64,000 bases of DNA from Bos javanicus (GCF_032452875.1 NC_083882.1:33472001-33536000), one strand, 5' to 3'; shown: positions 36,110 through 47,514, counted from the stretch's first letter. Numbers and translations: made by a program. The notes: generated by a model not told the origin, from the sequence alone.

Positions 36110-36384
36110 TGTCCCCAAAATGTACAGTCATTGGAGACTCTGGATCCAGCCTGAGAATGCTGGTGGTGATTGGAGGAAGGTGGGAGGAGGCCTTGGATTG
36201 AACCAGACCAATTGTCCTTGTGGGCATTTAGCCTCAAGTCTTAACAGCCCCAGCACCACTTTCTAACACACTTTGCCAAAAGGCTGCAAATGAGAAAGTG
36301 CTCTGCAGGGGATCTGGGTCAGGAAGAGTGAGTGGGTGAAAGGGAAGGAGGGAAAAGCAAGACATGACAACCTTTAGGGAAGCA

Positions 36385-36500
36385 AAAATAAAAGTCTAAT
36401 GTGGAAACGGCTAAAAATAGATGCCATGAGCTGTCAGGCTGCATGCGAATTGAATGCTAATGACATGGAAATTAATCACAGGTTCTAAGGTCCACAGGCT
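36385..36500 (+). promoter_or_regulatory. Candidate conserved element with MEF2-type site
   Basis: CTAAAAATAG at 36411-36420 fits the MEF2 consensus. It is followed within 70 bp by an AT-rich, homeobox-like stretch (gaatgctaatgacatggaa, then attaatcac). It is repeat-free and 240 bp before exon 2. Function inferred only. Confidence 0.3.
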
Positions 36501-36660
36501 TTGCTGTGACCCCCGGGGGGACACCCTGCTGCAGGTGTCTCCCCCACACCCCTGAAGAGGCTTCACCATGCCTGCTTCACACCCAGCGTTGTCACTGTGG
36601 TGGGAAAAGCTGATAGGAGGTTAAAAATACTAACAATAGAAATCTGATTTCTCCTTCCAG

Positions 36661-36714
36661 ACAAAAAGCCTTGGCATCCACAGGAGGAAGAAGCGTTCAG
36701 GCAGCATGTGACTG
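36661..36714 (+). CDS. UBASH3B: UBASH3B exon 2: end of UBA domain
   Basis: This 54-nt internal exon follows a pyrimidine-rich acceptor (ctccttccag) and ends at TG|gttggt. The first base completes an Ala codon, then it reads QKALASTGGRSVQAACD and two bases of the Trp codon, which exon 3 completes. This is the third-helix part of the ubiquitin-associated domain, about human residues 54-72. The MGF-type loop of UBA must be in the upstream exon. The length is a multiple of three and both ends are phase 2, so skipping would keep the frame. The donor is poorer than all the others in this gene. Identity is secure because the frame continues exactly into exon 3. Confidence 0.95.
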
Positions 36715-37459
36715 GTTGGTATAAAATAAATAAATTGAGCAAATAGCATGTAATTAATCCCATGTGTGTGTGTGTGTGTGTGGTTGAGCAGGGATGTGCA
36801 GCCTGTCTCTAATGGACCCTTCCAATGGGGAGAGGAGGCTGCGTGACAAGCCATTTGCCCCCTGAGCCTTGGCCCCAGAGTGTGCTTCCCTCAGAGCTGT
36901 TGAAAGAAATTCAGAGCATTTCCAAGATGCTGTCTCTGTCATGATATTCACCCCTGCTCCCCACTCAGTCACTTAAAGATATGCTGTAGATACTGGACAA
37001 ATCAGTTGACAAACATCCACTGACCTTCCAGCAGGATAGGACTAGCCAGGGCCGACCCCACAAAGCGGCCCCCTGAAGCTTCCCTCGTCTTCGGAGGCAT
37101 GTGGGTTTAAGCCTAGACTGAGCTGGAGGGACAGGCAGGCTGGACCGTTGCTGGTGGCCTAGGAAAGGATTTGGAGTTGATCCTCAATGCTTCCTAGAGA
37201 GGGTGGCCTTAGGATTTTGGGGGGGAGTTGTGGGATGCAAATGCCATAGGACAGGCAGGAGAAGAGATGTTGGTGTGTCTGAGAGTTGGTTACAAACTGT
37301 GCACTTCAGGAGGCAGATTTTTTAAAGTACAAAACCAGAGACCCTCTCGCTCGCAGTGCGTGACGGGTAGAGGCTGCAAAGGATGGATCTTGATTTCAGT
37401 TCTCCCTTGGCTTCCATGGTCCTCAAGTGAGGCTGGCTCGGCCCCCGTCTCTCTGGCAG
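36715..37459 (+). other. UBASH3B: Intron 2 (745 bp)
   Basis: Begins gttggt and ends ctctctggcag. Contains a (TG)10 tract. No recognised transposon copy and no other gene. Confidence 0.9.
36763..36782 (+). repeat. (TG)10 microsatellite in intron 2
   Basis: Ten perfect TG units start 49 nt after exon 2. In the transcript this is a (UG)10 tract, a known type of binding site for TDP-43 and CELF proteins. Confidence 0.97.
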
Positions 37460-37646
37460 GTTGTTCTCCCACGTCGGCGACCCCTTCCTGGATGACCCCC
37501 TGCCCCGGGAGTATGTCCTCTACCTCCGCCCCACCGGGCCCTTAGCGCAGAAGCTCTCCGACTTCTGGCAGCAGTCGAAGCAGATCTGCGGCAAGAACAA
37601 GGCGCACAACATCTTCCCCCACATCACCCTCTGCCAGTTCTTCATG
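37460..37646 (+). CDS. UBASH3B: UBASH3B exon 3: start of 2H-phosphoesterase domain
   Basis: Acceptor tctctggcag|G and donor ATG|gtgagc bound a 187-nt exon. It completes the split Trp and then encodes 62 residues starting LFSHVGDPFLDDPLPREYVL and ending PHITLCQFFM (about human 72-134). The HIT triplet (His126-Ile-Thr128) is the first HxT motif of the 2H phosphoesterase fold, whose two HxT motifs form the active site. The translation matches remembered human UBASH3B without a difference. The open frame running upstream of 37460 (from 37228) is intronic and in a different frame. Confidence 0.97.
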
Positions 37647-39142
37647 GTGAGCCACAGCCCCCGCCCCCCACCCCAGGGTGCCCACATCCCTTTGGCCCTG
37701 AGGGACTAGAGTCAAAGCTGGGAGCCTCGCAGGATGTTGGCAGAAACAGTCACAGCTCCAGAGAGGGATGAGCCTTGGGGGATTCAGTGAGGTCGGCTGC
37801 TCACCCCAGTCGTCCTCCTCTTCTCTTTATTTTGAGGGTGGGGTGTGCAGCATGCAGCATCTTACCCCATCAGGGATTGAACCTGCACCCCCTGCAACAG
37901 AGGAGCAGATTCTTAACCACCGGACCACCAGGAAAGCCCTTGTCCTCTTTCTAATATCTTCCAAGACCCGGGAGCACACCAGGCCTGGTGTAGCATCGTG
38001 GTGACCGTGTGCTCCTCAGGACCCAGGGGACAAGCCTGACCTACTGCATGGCCCACTGTTCTGGCAGCCGTGAGGGGAATGGGTTCTCTAACCTGGCTTC
38101 CCCTTGTCGATCATCTCCCTCCCCTCTGACAAAGAAAGAGCAGGCGTTAGAAAGCTGGGGGTGAGAAATGTAATCTCTAGACGGGGAAGTGACTTTCGCC
38201 TCCTGCACACTGTCTACAGGTTTTGCCACGTTAGAGGTCTTTCTAGAAATGGAAGGAGATACTTTTCTCCTGACATTGTTACCTGACCCATAATTCTAGC
38301 CTCATGAAGCTTAGGTAGTGACTGAATTAAATCCCTCTCATTCCAGTAAGTGTAAACACATTTCATCTCCTTTGGTTCTCTGCAGAGATGGAGAATAACG
38401 GATGTATCCAGCTATAGTCACGATAAGGCAGAATGATCACACTTTAAGACAATATGTTTTTCTAATATTTTGGGTGGTTTTTCCAGAATCTCATTCATAT
38501 TCTCCATCCCCCACGCCCTTTTATAGGTGAAAATTTGTTCCTAACACCCTGTCTGTCACCATTCACGCTGAAAATTAAAATGATGATCATTTCCTCTTAG
38601 TCACCCAGGATCTATCTCAAAAGCACGTGGAGTTTGAGACACTCTCATTCTTTCTTCCAGCTCTCAGGGGGTGGGGGTGTAGAAGGAGGAGGATGTCACA
38701 ACTCTCGGAGCCTCATTCTCCCCCAGTACTGTGGGGTAAAGGTGGCATCGGCTTTGGATCATTTAGGCTGAAGAGAAAAGGTGCAGATGATGCCAAACAA
38801 CAGAAAATGCACAGCAACTTACCTTGGGGTGCTGCGCACTCTCCTGGCGTGTCCCTCATGCTCTCTCTGCTGGGCCAGCCCTACTGCATTCTGGCAGGGC
38901 TCCGAGCACAGCATGGAGGGAGGGCATGGGGAGGGGGTCCATTGCCCTGGTTTAATCTACCCGCTGGATAATCCGTCTCCAGATAACTGGGAGGCTGCGG
39001 GTCTTCTCCCTCCTTGCAGACAGGAGCAATGGTTCCAGGGCTGCCTCCTCAGCTTCCACTGTTGGGCAGAGGATACAGAAGTTAAGCAGTGGCAGACACT
39101 GCCCCTTGGCTCTGAAAGAAGCCTCTTGTTTTTCCCCGCCAG
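37647..39142 (+). other. UBASH3B: Intron 3 (1496 bp)
   Basis: Contains one CHR SINE (37823-37940). Otherwise unique DNA; frames at 38041-39161 are chance or read through the exon 4 acceptor out of frame. Confidence 0.9.
37823..37940 (-). repeat. CHR-type tRNA SINE
   Basis: gtgtgcagcatgcagcatct, cagggattgaacctgcaccc, accggaccaccaggaaagcc. Confidence 0.88.
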
Positions 39143-39341
39143 TGTGAGGACAGCAAGGTAGACGCCCTGGGGGAGGCCCTGCAGACCACCGTCAGCCGCT
39201 GGAGATGCAAGTTTTCAGCCCCACTGCCCCTGGAGCTCTACACCTCCTCCAACTTCATCGGCCTCTTCGTGAAGGAAGACAGCGCAGAGGTCCTCAAGAA
39301 GTTTGCTGCCGACTTCGCAGCAGAAGCTGCCTCCAAAACTG
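39143..39341 (+). CDS. UBASH3B: UBASH3B exon 4: middle of 2H-phosphoesterase domain
   Basis: Acceptor ttttccccgccag|T and donor ACTG|gtgagc bound a 199-nt exon. It begins CEDSKVDALGEALQTTVSRW and runs through LELYTSSNFIGLFVK to AAEAASKT plus the first base of a Glu codon (about human 135-201). It is part of the 2H-phosphoesterase fold between its two HxT motifs. One conservative difference from human as remembered is seen: Arg for Lys in SRWRCKF. The frame joins exon 3 without a split codon and exon 5 with a one-base split. Confidence 0.97.
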
Positions 39342-39639
39342 GTGAGCCGCCAGCTGCCAGGCCAGCCAGCCATGGGAGTCAGGAAGGAAGGGGACAGAAA
39401 GTGATGGTGGAGTCGGGAGGTCCCGCAGGAATGGGCAGAATGTGACCAAGAAGACAGCCGTTTGCTGCGGACCCCACACCTCTTGCCCCTTTGAAAAACA
39501 TTCAACTGCAGTTCTGCTGACCTCCTTGAGAGCAGGTGCGATGACACCCATGTTGAAGGCACGCAGATGACTGTTCCTATTGATCTGTAAGCGTGTTCTT
39601 TAGAGCCCTGCCATCGGCTCCTCCCTTCAGTTCAGGAAC

Positions 39640-39769
39640 GTTTTGCTTTTTTCTTTCTTTTTGGCTGCACCTCTTAGCTTTAGGGATCTTAGTTCCCCAC
39701 TGGGGATTGAACCCAGGCCACAACAGTGAAAGCACTGAGTCCTAACCACTGGACCACCAGGGAATTCCC
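39640..39769 (-). repeat. CHR-type tRNA SINE
   Basis: tttggctgcacctcttagct, ccccactggggattgaaccc, actggaccaccagggaattc. Confidence 0.9.
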
Positions 39770-40705
39770 AAGGAACCTTCTTTTCCTCCTCCCAACCCCC
39801 CTCGCAGGCAGGCATTTATCTGGGTTGCCCTGTCCCCTCCATGAGGACCGAGGCCTTTGTTCAGGAGGTTGCACGGCCCAGAGACGAGAGGGGAACTACT
39901 TAGCATCCAGTAATAAACCCACTGAGCCAATGACACCTTTCGTTCGACTAGCTGAAGCCCGGTAGACAAGCCCCAAACATTACCCCTTCACAATGCCACC
40001 TGCTCTTTGTATGGAAGGCCTCAGTTCAAGCCAGCAACCGAGGTTTACTGTCAAAGGAATCTGCTTGGAGGGATGCTCAGGATGTGTATCGACTCAACGG
40101 CAGGACAGCAGGCACCACAGAGAGGGGACAAGAGACCGAGGTTTGCAAAGCCTTCCTGGGTGACTGCAGGTGCAGACAGCTCACTGAGCTCCACAAGGGC
40201 TTCGCCTGCCATGGGCCGGACAGACAGACAGTGGCTGGGGGAGTTTACTCACTCCCCTTAGAATGGAATCACAGTCAGCAGGTATTTATTGGGCACCTAC
40301 CGTGTGTTTCTCCGTGTGGAATGCAGCAGGGAAGAAGCAGTGGTTTCTCCCGGCAGAGGCATGCTTGGGAAACCCCATTCGTGTAATGAGAGCTGTGAGG
40401 AGAGAGGCCAGCGTGCCCCTGCGGGGTGGAGCAGGGCCCCCTTCACAGAGGAGGAGAGAGTCACCCCAGGAAGGTGTCGATCTCCTGCAGGAGGGCAGCA
40501 CAAGCACAGGCAGGGAGGAGCAGGGTGTTTGAGGGCAGCAGTGGGGACAGCGCCCTGACCAGAGCCGAGGCCGTGAGCGAGTGCCCACTGGCGTCCTGGG
40601 TGTTGAGTGCGGAGCTGGCAGAGCCCCGCCGTCTGCTCCCTGGGCCCCTGCCTCCGGCCTCCGCCTCACCTGCCCATGTCCCTAGCTGGGGTTTTCATCC
40701 CCAGC

Positions 40706-40924
40706 TCAGGCCCTTTGGGGCCTCCCTGGTAAAGAATCCGCCTGCAATGTGGGAGACCTGGGTTTGATCCCTGGGTTGGAAAGATGCCCTGGAAAAGGGA
40801 ATGGCTACCCACTTCAGTATTCTGGGCTGGAGAATTCCATGGACAGAGGAACCTGGTGGGCTACACAGTCCATGGGGTCACAAAGAGTCAGACACAACTG
40901 AGCAACTTTCACTTCAGGCCCTTT
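40706..40924 (+). repeat. Bov-tA SINE with duplication
   Basis: SINE 40717-40913: ggcctccctggtaaagaatc, gggagacctgggtttgatcc, ggaaaagggaatggctaccc. Flanked by tcaggcccttt at 40706-40716 and 40914-40924, a perfect 11-bp duplication. The head lacks part of the usual tRNA region. Confidence 0.94.
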
Positions 40925-41809
40925 TGCTCAGGGTCCTTTAGCAGAAAGTCTCCAAACAGGGCCTAGGACTCTAGGAAGAATGTGGTGAGGGCCCAGACTC
41001 AGCGAGCCCTGCACTCTCAGAAGGACCCGGGCCCTTAGGTCACCTCTGTGCGCTGGGAACCGGGTCTTCTTAGATCCCTACCCCACCTCCTCACCCCTCA
41101 GGGCTCATCTCTGCTGACTTGGGTGGAGCCTGCCCGCTTCACAGACGCTTAATGTTTCAGACAAATGGCATCATCGGCAGATTATTTCCTGTTCCCATCC
41201 CTCCACCTCAGGGAAACAGCTCTTTTTCATCCCACAGTAGCTGTTGTCAAAACCACTAAAACTCCCACAAGAACCAAGTCTGATGTTGTAGCCACAAAAT
41301 CCCAGTCCCTCCCAAATGAGTAAACCAGGTCTCAGCCAGGACGCGGCTGATTTATAAAGCGCATATGGTGGGCCCTTGCTGGCTTTCCTGCCAGGAAGGG
41401 GGCGAACCAGCTCCCCCCCAAATCCCTGACCCATCTCCCCAAGAACGGGCCTGCCAGGCTAGCATCTCAGCCCTGGTGCTGCCCCCTGGTGGTGATTCAG
41501 AGAACTGGCTGGCCCTGCCTCAGCCACTGGCTCAGCCTGGACAGGTCTCTAGAAATTGTGCCTTGGTATTCAGAGGTGTGGCAGACCCAGCTTCCACCAG
41601 TGAGCGAGTAGATGAAGTGTCATCCATCATCCTTAGTGGTTTAGGGAGATTGATTTGTGTGTATTGACTCATTTAACAAATACTCAAAGTCCACAGGGGT
41701 GCCTACTGAGCGAGAGGAGGGGTGCTTGTAATATACAAACAAGACACAGCCCTCACCTCAAGGGCTTTTATACCAAAGATACACAGTGCAGTATAACAGA
41801 AAAAGTACT

Positions 41810-41890
41810 CAAAGCCACCGACCCAGGGACGATCCCTGGTTGGGGCACTAACTCCTGCATGCCACACAGCATGGCCAAAAGCCCCCAGAG
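41810..41890 (+). repeat. CHR SINE fragment
   Basis: ccagggacgatccctggttg and catgccacacagcatggcca are the middle and end of a CHR SINE without a good head. Confidence 0.6.
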
Positions 41891-42102
41891 ACCCAAATCT
41901 ACTTGCATCTGTGTGACTAAAGCAAGCCCCTTGATTTCTGGAATTCCCTTCTGTCATATCTTCTTCAGTGTTCTAACTTGGACAGTAAATGACTCTCCCC
42001 AACTGAAAACACATATGAAAGACGAAAGGCATTGCCTTGTATAGGTAGGCTGGTTTGTTTTGTTTTTTCAGGGTGTCTTAGATAGTCTGCATACTTGAAA
42101 CC

Positions 42103-42312
42103 TATGGCTCTTAATCGGGTGATTTTGTGGCCCTCCCCCCCGCCTCCCCGGTACACTTGGCAGTCTCTGCAGTCATGTTTGCTTGTCACAACTTTGGGGG
42201 TGGTACTGGCATCTGGTGGATGGGGGCCAGGGATGCAGCTAAAGACCCAATAATGCACAAGACATCCTTGCTACGAAGAATAATCTGGTCCAAAATGACA
42301 TTGAGAAACCCT
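42103..42312 (+). mobile_element. MER5A-like hAT DNA transposon remnant
   Basis: cacttggcagtctctgcagt, tcacaactttgggggtggta, ctggcatctggtggatgggg and attgagaaaccctg follow the MER5A consensus order. Non-autonomous, old. Confidence 0.8.
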
Positions 42313-42342
42313 GTTTTAAACTTTGAAAGTAATCCATCTTCA

Positions 42343-42356
42343 CCCCCCCCCCCCCC
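42343..42356 (+). repeat. C14 homopolymer
   Basis: Fourteen consecutive C, directly seen, in intron 4. Length may be unreliable in raw reads. Confidence 0.9.
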
Positions 42357-42789
42357 ATTTCTCCATCAGAGCCACCCAGAAGCTAAAAGACTTGATTTCA
42401 AAATGAAGACAATTCAGCTTTGGGAGTCTCAGGATGACAAAATTTGCTCCATACTTAGCTCATCCCTTTAGGTCTCGATTTCCTCATCTGAATGGTGGGG
42501 CCAGTTATACTCATCTGGATTTGTTGTGAGCAGCCAGCAATCAAAACGATTGCCTCTCAGCTGATCCAGAAAAGCCAGACACGTGGCTGTTTCTCTCCTG
42601 GACTGTGGGTTGTTACATCCCCACCCACTCTTATTCAGCTGCCGAGAAGGAGAGAAACAGCTTTTGTCTGACCAAGGGGCTCCCTCCTCTACTTGTTGGG
42701 AAGCAGTTTTATCAGGGCATCATTCTGTGTTCTTCCTCGTGTCTCCACCATTGCAATGCACCAACTGCCTGTTTCCTCCCTTCCTCTAG

Positions 42790-42959
42790 AAGTGCATGTG
42801 GAACCCCACAAGAAGCAGCTGCACGTGACCCTGGCTTACCACTTCCAAGCCAGCCACCTGCCCACCCTGGAGAAGCTCGCCCAGAACATCGACGTCAAAC
42901 TTGGGTGTGACTGGGTGGCCACCATATTCTCCCGGGATATCCGATTTGCTAACCACGAG
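42790..42959 (+). CDS. UBASH3B: UBASH3B exon 5: end of 2H-phosphoesterase domain
   Basis: Acceptor cccttcctctag|A and donor GAG|gtaaca bound a 170-nt exon. It completes a Glu and encodes 56 residues from VHVEPHKKQLHVTLAYHF to DIRFANHE (about human 201-257). LHVTL supplies the second HxT motif (His212-Val-Thr214), pairing with HIT of exon 3, so both catalytic motifs of the 2H domain are intact in this animal. No differences from remembered human are seen. The exon ends exactly where the SH3-coding exon begins. Confidence 0.97.
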
Positions 42960-43604
42960 GTAACATCTCATGGGGGCTCCTGCCCCTGCTGGGGGTGCCG
43001 GGCACTGTCAGTACCAGCTGCACTTGCTGCTGAGAGGAGACAGACACCCGAGGAAAGCAGTGGGGCCAGCACTGGACCAGGAGTCAGCCGGCCTGGGATT
43101 TCGTCCAAGCACTGGCTGGCTCTCTGGGAATCTGTGCATCTCGCGTCTCTGGGTCCCACGTGGCTGAGCTCCACTGTTCTGTCTGCCCTGCCAACCTTAC
43201 TGGAATAGGATAGAAATGAAACAGAATAGATAGAAAAGCATGTCGGTAAATTTTAAAATATTCTATCTGTTCACGGGATGAATAGGTAAAAGACATCACC
43301 CTGATACTAGGTGAGAAAGATAGCTAAATACAAAAGAAAATCTGTGAACACATAGTTAACAGGTATTTCCTGTGGCATGCACATTACCCTGGAACATACT
43401 AAAATTTTAAAATTTCCTCTGCTCAAGGAGTTTGAGTCCAGTGGGGAAGAGAGAACAATGCATATGAAATGAAGGCACGGACCAAATATCAGGAGAGAGT
43501 GTGTGCATCACATAGGAGGCATAAGAGGGACAGGGTGCTGGCATCCTTCTTTTGAGGGAACCCACATTGCTTTCCAGGATCAGCATGTGCCACCTCTAAA
43601 GAGT

Positions 43605-43720
43605 CTTGCTGTCCTTTTTCTCCTGAACAAGAAGCTGAGACACGGGGATTCAGTGACTGGTCCAAAGCTAAAGAGCAATTTAGGACCAGAACCGAAGCCG
43701 AAAGCCAGAGGTTCTGATCA
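43605..43720 (-). repeat. MIR SINE remnant
   Basis: aagaagctgagacacgggga and agtgactggtccaaagctaa are reverse MIR. Confidence 0.55.
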
Positions 43721-44794
43721 GTAAAGATGGGCAACCCACCTAAAAAGAGACCAGAGTCTGCAAAAATTGTCCTCTGGTTTAACTACATTTGTGAAACATA
43801 ATTTATTTCCTAGTTTTTCAGCAGCAAAAGAACTGATATTTTTGTTTATAGACTTTTAACATCCTTTAGACATTTAAAAAAAAAAATTATGAAGAGAATC
43901 AGGTGACCTCATTGTTGATTTGAATATGGTGGGAAGAACCAGCCCCTGATTGAGGTCTGTGGGGTCCGAGAGGGTCAGGGATACGCAGCTTTGTCTGGCT
44001 CTGCTGATGGGACCATCACGTCCTCCTTCCAAGTCATTTGATGCAAGTTTCTGTAAAGACACAGCAAGGAGACTGAGCTTAGCCTTCCTTCAAAATTCTG
44101 GCGTCTCCTGGAATAGCTTAGCGTGAGCCCTAAGTAGAACAAAAGAGGCGTGGCTGAATGGATCCCTTCGGAGGGCAGGGGAAAAACTGTCAAGGATGGC
44201 ATGCCAGTGGGCTGTGAGAAGTCACCTTTCTAAGAGAAGGGAGGTGGTGATGGAATTTTCCAAGGAGTATCTTCTAATCAACACTGCCCTCCAGTTAACT
44301 CAGAGGGCAATTGCTTTTCTGCCTGACCCACATTCTGCTCAATTGGCACCGAGGGAATGAGGCAGCTAGTGCCCACAGGAATTATTTTCTAAAAATAACA
44401 TGGCCTCTTTTTATCTCTTATTTGTAAAAGCTCATTTATTACTGCTCCTCCTGATCAAGCTGTCCCTCCAGGGTCATCTGGCTTTACCTGAGCCCCGTGC
44501 ATATATAAACTTCACCTTGCCTTCTACCTCCTCCTGTGCTCAGGAGGCAGGATTGAGTGATCGGTCCAGCAAGGTAACAGATGTCCAGACAAGGCGAGTG
44601 GTTTAGGCAAGGACAGTCAGCAGGTGATGCCTAGGAATCCTCCGAGATCTCACCCCTCTGCTGTTCAGGTGTGACTTCTTGTGGGCTTGCACGTGCCTGC
44701 TTGTGCTGCACACCATCTCTTCCACATTCAGTGTGCCATGCTAGTTTATGTGCCAAGCACTGGAAATCTAGAGGAAGGACAGAGTTCTAGAAAA

Positions 44795-44975
44795 AGCATA
44801 GATTTTGGAGTCTAGCACACACGGCTTCAAATCCTGACTCCCTATTTTTGCATATAGATTCGCTTTTACAACTTCTAGACAGTAACCCAGTCCTTGGTTC
44901 TCTTGGGTGCAAAACAGTGATGACATTTTGCTAGACTGTTGGTATGGACTAGAGGACCTCCCATAAGCGAGGTTT
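44795..44975 (+). repeat. MIR SINE remnant
   Basis: attttggagtctagcacaca, cttcaaatcctgactcccta and gtgcaaaacagtgatgacat are in MIR order. Confidence 0.6.
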
Positions 44976-45184
44976 CAGCAACAACAACAAAATTGCCACA
45001 GCTGTAAAAAGGGCTTCAAAGGCAAAGAGGGTCAGTTCCTATCATCACGAAGGGCTGTACCTGCCCTTCCCAGAGTAGCAAACTTTGAGCTTAGTCCCCA
45101 AGTAGGAAGGGAGGAAAACATACTTGAAATAGACTCAAGAATTCTTACAAGTAGATGCTAGACATAAGAGAGTAAGGATCAGGT

Positions 45185-45333
45185 AGGACAAAACTTGGAG
45201 AAGGGAATGGCAACCCACTCTGGTGTCCTTGCCTGGAGAATCCCACGGGCAGAGGAGCCTGGTGTGGGCTACAGTCCACGGACTTGCAAAGAGTCAGACG
45301 CAACTGAGTGACTAACACTTTCAGGACAGAACT
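45185..45333 (+). repeat. BovA monomer SINE with duplication
   Basis: SINE 45196-45322 (ggagaagggaatggcaaccc to gagtgactaacactttc). Flanks aggacaaaact (45185-45195) and aggacagaact (45323-45333). Confidence 0.9.
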
Positions 45334-46284
45334 AGGCAGTGTGTCCTGAGATCTCCCAAACTTGGGCTGACTTTTACATGCCATGTGGTTTCGGTGAGCA
45401 GGAAAGAACTATGGGGACCTGAGAACCGGTTATAATTTGAGATTTGCTGCAGTACATTGATTTTCCTTATTGCTTATTCAGTAAGTCGAAGCTCCTTGTT
45501 GTCCAACTGCTCTCTGCCTAGGAGTTGTCCCTTCTGCTCCTTTCTGTACCTTGACCTCCCTGGGATCTCCTAGAGCCAGAAGACTCACACCCAAGTGAAA
45601 GGAGGGATGAGATCTTCTCTGTCATTTCTGAGTTTCTCAAAGGAAGGGCCTGCCGCTGAGTCAGAGGTGTCATTACCCAAGACTGTGCTGCGCTTGAGCA
45701 TCTAAGGAACCTGAGTTTAGACTTGTTCCCTGTGACTCGGTGCCTCTCTCCACCCTGTTCCAAGAAAAGGAGCATTGCTTCTGGTGTTTCATCACATACC
45801 TAGCTTAGAGATTTAAGTGGTTGTTTGTGAATTTTCTTTTTCCTTAAGCTGTTTTTTAACAACCCAGCAACAAAACCTTCTTGGTTCATTTGGAAATGTG
45901 ATTTGAGTGTGTATCTGGCAGGTGGGGAGGCGACGGGATGGAAGAAGATCTGGAGCCAGTAGATGCTGGAGTGAGGATTCGGAGAGGAAGTGGTGCCCTA
46001 AATAAAAGGGATGTCAGAAATCCAGTGGGGCAGTCCAGTTCTGTGCATTGTCACGTTCGTTCTCTGGTGGCGGGGGAGGGGGGACCATTTTTACTGGCTC
46101 TTCTCGTTAGAGATTTCCAGAAGGAAATTCTTTATGACACGTTCTGATGGATCGCCTTGACCCCAGGGAGCTGATTAGCTCACAGGCCTACCTAGCACAG
46201 GCTTTGGGGGTTAGCATCAGCTTGATGGAAAGATAACCCCTTGAAAGCCAAGTGTCATGGTTCAATAGAAATAATTACACCTCT

Positions 46285-46620
46285 TCTGTGTGCCAGAGTC
46301 CTCAGGAGTTTTCTTAGATTGTCTCATTTAACTTTTATAGTCCAAGTATTATTTTACGGATGAGAAAATGAAATGGTAGCCGCTCAGTCGTGTCCAACTC
46401 TTTGCAATCCTGTGGACTGTAGCCCACCAGGTTAGTCTGTCCATGGGATTCTCCAAGCAAGAATACTGGAGTGGGTTCCCATGCCCTCCTCCAAGGGATC
46501 TTCTTGACCCAGGGTTTGAACCTGGATCTCCAGCATTGCAGGCAGATTCTTTACCGTCTGAGCCACCAGGGAAGCCCCTGCAGATGAGAAATAACAGAGG
46601 CCAAAGTTAAAAACCCGTAC
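46285..46620 (-). repeat. MIR remnant split by a SINE
   Basis: gtgtgccagagtcctcagga and attttacggatgagaaaatg before the insert, and gatgagaaataacagaggcc after it, together make reverse MIR. Confidence 0.65.
46368..46582 (-). repeat. Bov-tA SINE inside the MIR
   Basis: cgctcagtcgtgtccaactc, gcaagaatactggagtgggt, tgagccaccagggaagcccc. Flanked by gatgagaaa at 46359-46367 and 46583-46591. Confidence 0.94.
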
Positions 46621-47514
46621 GTGGGAACCAGAATACTTAGCTTTCCTCTGGTGGCTTCAGGATTGAAGGAAAAGCTGATAAAACGGCTCCGTCTTAGTGT
46701 CCCCTTATGAAACACACAGAAAAATATTTTCCTTAGTATTGAGGTCTCCTGCTGTTAACAGAAAAGTAGTAAAATATTAATAGATGTTTTCCAAAGTATC
46801 TTCATACCTCTGCCTGTGAGGCAAAATAAATAAGGAGGCAAAATATGGAATAAATCAGACGAGTGACATGGCCTGGGGTTGGCCCAAGGGGCTTTTTCTG
46901 AGCCCAAAGAGAGAACACGTGGTCTCCACCTGTTGACTGACAAGAGCTGGTTACACACAGGACACTGATGGCTGTGAAAGATATTTTTCTTTCAAGGTCT
47001 TTGTTAAACATGGAGGTTTAAAGAAAGCTCTTTGAAGGCAGGACCATGTCTTATTTGAGCCGCTCAGTTACATGGAGAGGAGACATTTCGTCCCCAAAGC
47101 CTTCCTAGCAGAGTCTCTCACCTGGGTGTTGGTGACATTGCATGGAAGACTCCTTCCCGTGAGCTGTGTGTCCAGGGACTCTTACGGCATCAATGTGACA
47201 GACAGAGCAGGGAAAACGAGGTTCAGACCCGTCTGTAAAGCAGTTTACTGGGGAACCTGCAGGTTTTCATATGAATTTATAAAAGCCATGTCTTTCGAAG
47301 CAAAGCTATGCCTGAAGGAAAGTCTGGAACCAGCCAGAAGCACTATCTCCTCCTGAGAGGAGAAGAAATGGCTTCTGATCTGAATCCAGATCTACTCAGA
47401 GCCTGCAGACCCCAGAGGTGCCCGTGAATGCGAGCAGAGCACACAGGCGGGCCCTGAGCGCCCAGCAGAGCTGGTCAGGCGTGGGCCTCACACCTCCCTC
47501 TCCCCCTTTTCCAG

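Larger units (their letters stand above)
1..36660 (+). other. UBASH3B: Intron 1 (3' part, over 36 kb)
   Basis: No exon of UBASH3B or any other recognisable gene is seen before 36661. The content is SINEs, LINE pieces and unique DNA, listed separately. The first coding exon and a CpG-island promoter are not present, so they lie upstream of base 1. A long first intron is expected for this gene. Confidence 0.85.
39342..42789 (+). other. UBASH3B: Intron 4 (3448 bp)
   Basis: Holds two SINEs, a CHR scrap, a MER5A-like DNA transposon and a C14 tract (all listed). The 39.97-40.6 kb part is GC-rich with frames on several strands but no domain. 40.98-41.6 kb holds nothing recognised. Confidence 0.9.
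42960..47514 (+). other. UBASH3B: Intron 5 (4555 bp)
   Basis: The longest complete intron here. Holds MIR remnants, a BovA monomer and a Bov-tA (listed). 45.4-46.2 and 46.6-47.5 kb show no gene or repeat that I recognise. Confidence 0.9.

Noticed and set aside
37228..37545. 105-codon + frame over exon 3
   Set aside because: Reads the exon in a wrong frame; the frame joined to exons 2 and 4 is different.
42693..43208. 171-codon + frame over exon 5
   Set aside because: Its middle is the genuine exon 5 but it reads past the donor into intron; only 42790-42959 is coding.
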